From assembly GCA_036897095.1 (NCBI GenBank), contig JAYMSP010002693.1:1-22913 (forward strand): a stretch of 22,913 nucleotides of DNA. The letters are read 5' to 3'. Below, one piece after another: positions 20,479 to 22,913 of this stretch. The translations under genes and the position numbers were made by a program. The number at the start of each line of letters is the position of its first letter. Within the stretch, counting starts at the first letter, position 1. The stretch is from Plantago elongata (Eukaryota; Streptophyta; Magnoliopsida; Lamiales; Plantaginaceae). Below the pieces are notes generated by a model. The model had not been told where the DNA came from. It saw nothing but the letters and a program-made list of their open reading frames with translations, and did not search any database.

Positions 20479-20562
20479 CCAACCAAAAAACCCCTCTTTT
20501 TATCAAGAACAGATCGAGATCTCCAACAATAATCGTGAAAATAAAAAATCAAGTTTACAGAA

Positions 20563-22170
20563 ATGGCTGGAATTGAAGCATTGCCGAATGAGTTCGGATA
20601 CGTGATTCTCGTTGTGGTTTTCTATGTCTTTCTCAACTTCTGGATGGGTTTTAAAGTCGGCCAAGCTCGAAAGAAGTAATTTCCTACTTGAATTCGTGTA
20701 GTTTTCTTGATTATGAGTGTTTAATTGGTGAATTTCTGCGAAAGTTCACACCTTTTCGATGTAATCATGTTTAATTTTGGGTGAATTTGATTCTGTTGCA
20801 GGTATAATGTGTTTTATCCCACTATGTACGCTGTTGAATCCGAGAACAAGGATGCCAAGCTCTTCAATTGTGTTCAGGTAACGTGGTTATTGTCAATTTT
20901 GTTGTGATTTTCGTTTTACTGAATTGTGAAATTGTGGAAATGTGTTTTTTGAGTATATGTTCTTGTGGTAAATGATATTCATTTCTTATTTCTGCGAGAA
21001 TTTCTATACACTTTTGCTTGTATGTTAACAGAAACTTTACCAGTCCTTGTTCTGTTTCCGTTTAGAATTGTCATTTTTTGTTCCATTTCAACATTTCATT
21101 ACGTAATTTGATTCGATTCGGGATGACAATTTTGTTATAATTATGTACTTGCGCTGTGCTGATGACAATAGATAGATGCATTTTCTTTGTGCAGAGAGGG
21201 CACCAGAATTCGATTGAGCTGATGCCGGTGTTTTTCGTGTTGGTGCTATTGGCTGGGATCAAGCATCCTATCATTGCTGCATCACTAGGAGCTCTCTTCA
21301 ATGTCACTCGATATTTCTATTTCACAGGATATGCTAGTGGTGATCCCAAGGCACGCCTTTCAATTGGGTGAGTAGCCTTCGTTTGTCGATATAATGTCGA
21401 TCTTTTAGACACATGATTTCTCATTGATAATCTATGATACTTTTCTGTTTAGTGTAAATAGTTTTGCAGACTGTTTGTTTCTTTAATGGAGCTGTTTCTC
21501 AAAATGCATAGAAACGTAACTTGCCAAAATATGGAGAAAAAAACAAATATTGTAAGTAGGTTGTTTAGTAAATTTTCTCTCGACTTTAAAGAATACTAGT
21601 ATATATCTTAGTTGATTGGTAGTTGAAAGCTCAATTAGTCAATTGAACTGGTAATTTGAAAGCCACTTCTCTGACGGAATTGTTGTGTCAAGAGCAACAA
21701 GTAGTAATATACAGACAAACCATAAGGAGATTCTTTGGACTTCTATGGTAAGTCAAGTCTCACTGTTCAATCTTGAACGGTTGAATCAGAGTAGCATTAT
21801 TGCTTTTTTTAGCACTAGTAATGCTCTAATGCTATTCGTGCAACTCTTGTATGATGCAAGAGACCGGCTTCTTGTTTTGAGAAAAGACGTATGAGTATTT
21901 AGTGAAAGAATATGGGTTGCAGTTGAACATGAATTTTGTCTTGGCACTCGAATTTGTGTCTAATTGCCCTTCTAGATTGAGCTAGCTAAGAAGATTCATG
22001 ACTTTTCTTTTTTATAGTACTTGATAGCATGCTGTTTGCTTTCATTAGATGGTGTTTGTGTTCTGACACAGTTCTGATTTTTCCTTTTGTGCAGGAAATA
22101 TGGTTTCTTGGCTATAATAGGGCTCACCATCTGCTCGATCTCAGCCGGAGTTACAATGATCAGCGCATAA
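20563..22170 (+). CDS. MGST3: Microsomal glutathione S-transferase 3-like MAPEG protein
   Basis: Four exons are 20563-20675, 20802-20877, 21195-21367 and 22095-22170. All introns are GT-AG and phases agree, giving 145 residues, the normal length for plant MGST3. The product opens MAGIEALPNEFGYV. The first membrane helix is about 12-30, followed by VGQARKKYNVFYPTMYA (32-48). The MAPEG signature FNCVQRGHQNSIE (59-71) spans the exon 2/3 junction. Two or three more hydrophobic helices follow, as expected for a four-helix membrane protein. MAPEG proteins sit in the ER membrane as trimers and conjugate glutathione to lipophilic electrophiles or reduce lipid peroxides; this is family knowledge. The third intron is long (727 bases). 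The ATG context (ACAGAAATGGCT) is good. Confidence 0.93.
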
Positions 22171-22363
22171 ACAAGAATGATATGGTGCAGGACATGTTCG
22201 TGGTCTTTGAGTTGTAATTTTAATTTTAGTTTCACCATCATATTTCCACCTGACTTTGTAGCATTACTTGGTTACTTGGCACTGTTAAGCAAAACGGTTG
22301 GTTAGGCTGAAATTTGAATATCCTCTTGTATCTGGGGAACCTTCACTTCATACTTCTTACTTC
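22171..22363. other. MGST3-like 3'UTR and spacer
   Basis: This is the region after the stop codon, with T-rich sequence suited to a plant 3'UTR. I see no coding sequence before the Harbinger-like end begins. Confidence 0.5.
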
Positions 22364-22366
22364 TTA

Positions 22367-22913
22367 GACCATCCTCAATGTTGACGGCGCGACGACGCGT
22401 TGTCGTGTCACGACGACCTCGTTTTTGCTGTAGTGACGACGCATCGTTGGTGCCATATCATTTTTTTTTAATTTTCATATCATAAAATTATTTAGAAGTT
22501 GAAATTAATGGAATTGCATTTTATTGAAAACGTTTTAAAATTTAATGGTATAGAACAAACGAGGAATATATTACAACATATTGCGGGAAATGAAAATCGT
22601 ACGAAGATAAAATGAAACAAAGAGACAACCCACAACATCGAAAATAATCAAACACACAATCCCGACTGGAGAAGTTTCATCTTCAACGTAGCCTCCAAAT
22701 ATGTTCCATTAAGTCGTTTGTTAGCTGGTTGTGCGTGATTACACTATGCAAACGGTGTAAATTGGCTATGTATTACAGGATAATATTTATTGTAGACGGT
22801 GCTCGACGGATACAAACTCCATCAATGAGATACGACACATGTTCACGGGTATCTTGTTCGAGCTCTTCAATTTCTTCGTCATAGTTTAGGTATTTGTGGC
22901 GCTCATCTTCAAC
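22367..22913 (-). mobile_element. PIF/Harbinger-like DNA transposon, one end (runs off the window)
   Basis: GACCATCCTCAATG at 22367-22380 resembles known PIF/Harbinger terminal repeats of the GAGCATCTCCAA type. It is preceded by TTA (22364-22366), the 3-bp target site this superfamily uses. A subterminal GC-rich block of CGACGACG words (22382-22450) follows. Transposase C-terminal sequence then reads inward on the minus strand. The other end lies beyond the window. Confidence 0.65.
22683..22913 (-). pseudogene. ALP1-like PIF/Harbinger transposase, C-terminus only, with internal stop
   Basis: Reading from the window edge, the frame gives VEDERHKYLNYDEEIEELEQ, which fits the (M)I(V/I)EDERD segment near the end of ALP1-like Harbinger nucleases. 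It runs to a TAA at 22773-22775. The same frame continues past that stop to HNQLTNDLMEHIWRLR and a TGA at 22683-22685. That matches the family's true end (AHHQL..DL(M/V)EHIW), so the TAA is a premature stop. The DDE catalytic core is outside the window. The fragment is too short to tell whether the rest is intact. Confidence 0.7.

Noticed and set aside
21685..21894. 69-codon plus-strand frame
   Set aside because: It sits in intron 3 of the MGST3-like gene, between exons that join in phase without it.

Overview
This is plant nuclear DNA, almost certainly from a eudicot. It is AT-rich, has short GT-AG introns, plant-specific gene families, microsatellites and four or more kinds of degenerate transposable element. 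There is no sign of an organelle or a bacterium. Two of the four intact genes are hidden by short exons. I rebuilt them by following splice sites in frame from start codon to stop codon.

Layout from left to right: (1) 408-1166 (+), an intronless NHL6-like LEA_2 membrane protein behind a TATA box. (2) 1701-3613 (-), LSM8, with five coding exons giving exactly 98 residues plus a probable 5'UTR exon with a telo-box near 4.0 kb. It is tail-to-tail with the NHL gene. (3) About 4.15-8.99 kb (-), a dead composite transposon. A Ty3/gypsy element (5' LTR, primer binding site, broken gag and protease) stops just before reverse transcriptase and runs directly into the 3' end of a LINE (zinc-binding domain and RNase H). 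(4) 9571-13811 (-), a nine-exon SF1 helicase gene of the UPF1/SEN1 type, 1141 residues, all motifs intact. (5) 13.8-20.5 kb, gene-poor DNA. It holds a decayed ARIADNE-type RBR E3 ligase fragment (15.2-15.65 kb), a MULE-like element with long diverged inverted repeats (16.2-17.1 kb) and an internal hairpin, a (TAA)n tract, a tRNA-like SINE head (18.7 kb) and a GC-rich tandem duplication (18.8-18.95 kb). (6) 20563-22170 (+), a four-exon MGST3-type MAPEG protein of 145 residues. (7) 22367 to the window end, one end of a PIF/Harbinger element with the C-terminus of an ALP1-like transposase that carries an internal stop.

The four intact genes do not form one pathway. They are a defence-associated plasma-membrane protein, a nuclear U6 snRNP subunit, an RNA/DNA helicase and an ER glutathione transferase/peroxidase. 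From memory, the same four families lie close together on Arabidopsis chromosome 1 (At1g65690 NHL6, At1g65700 LSM8, At1g65780/At1g65810 helicases, At1g65820 MGST), and ARI8 is At1g65430. The window therefore looks like a conserved ancestral gene block whose spacers were filled by transposons. I found no convincing new multi-gene system. The most interesting items are the LINE/Ty3 chimera, the RBR ligase relic and the long-TIR element.
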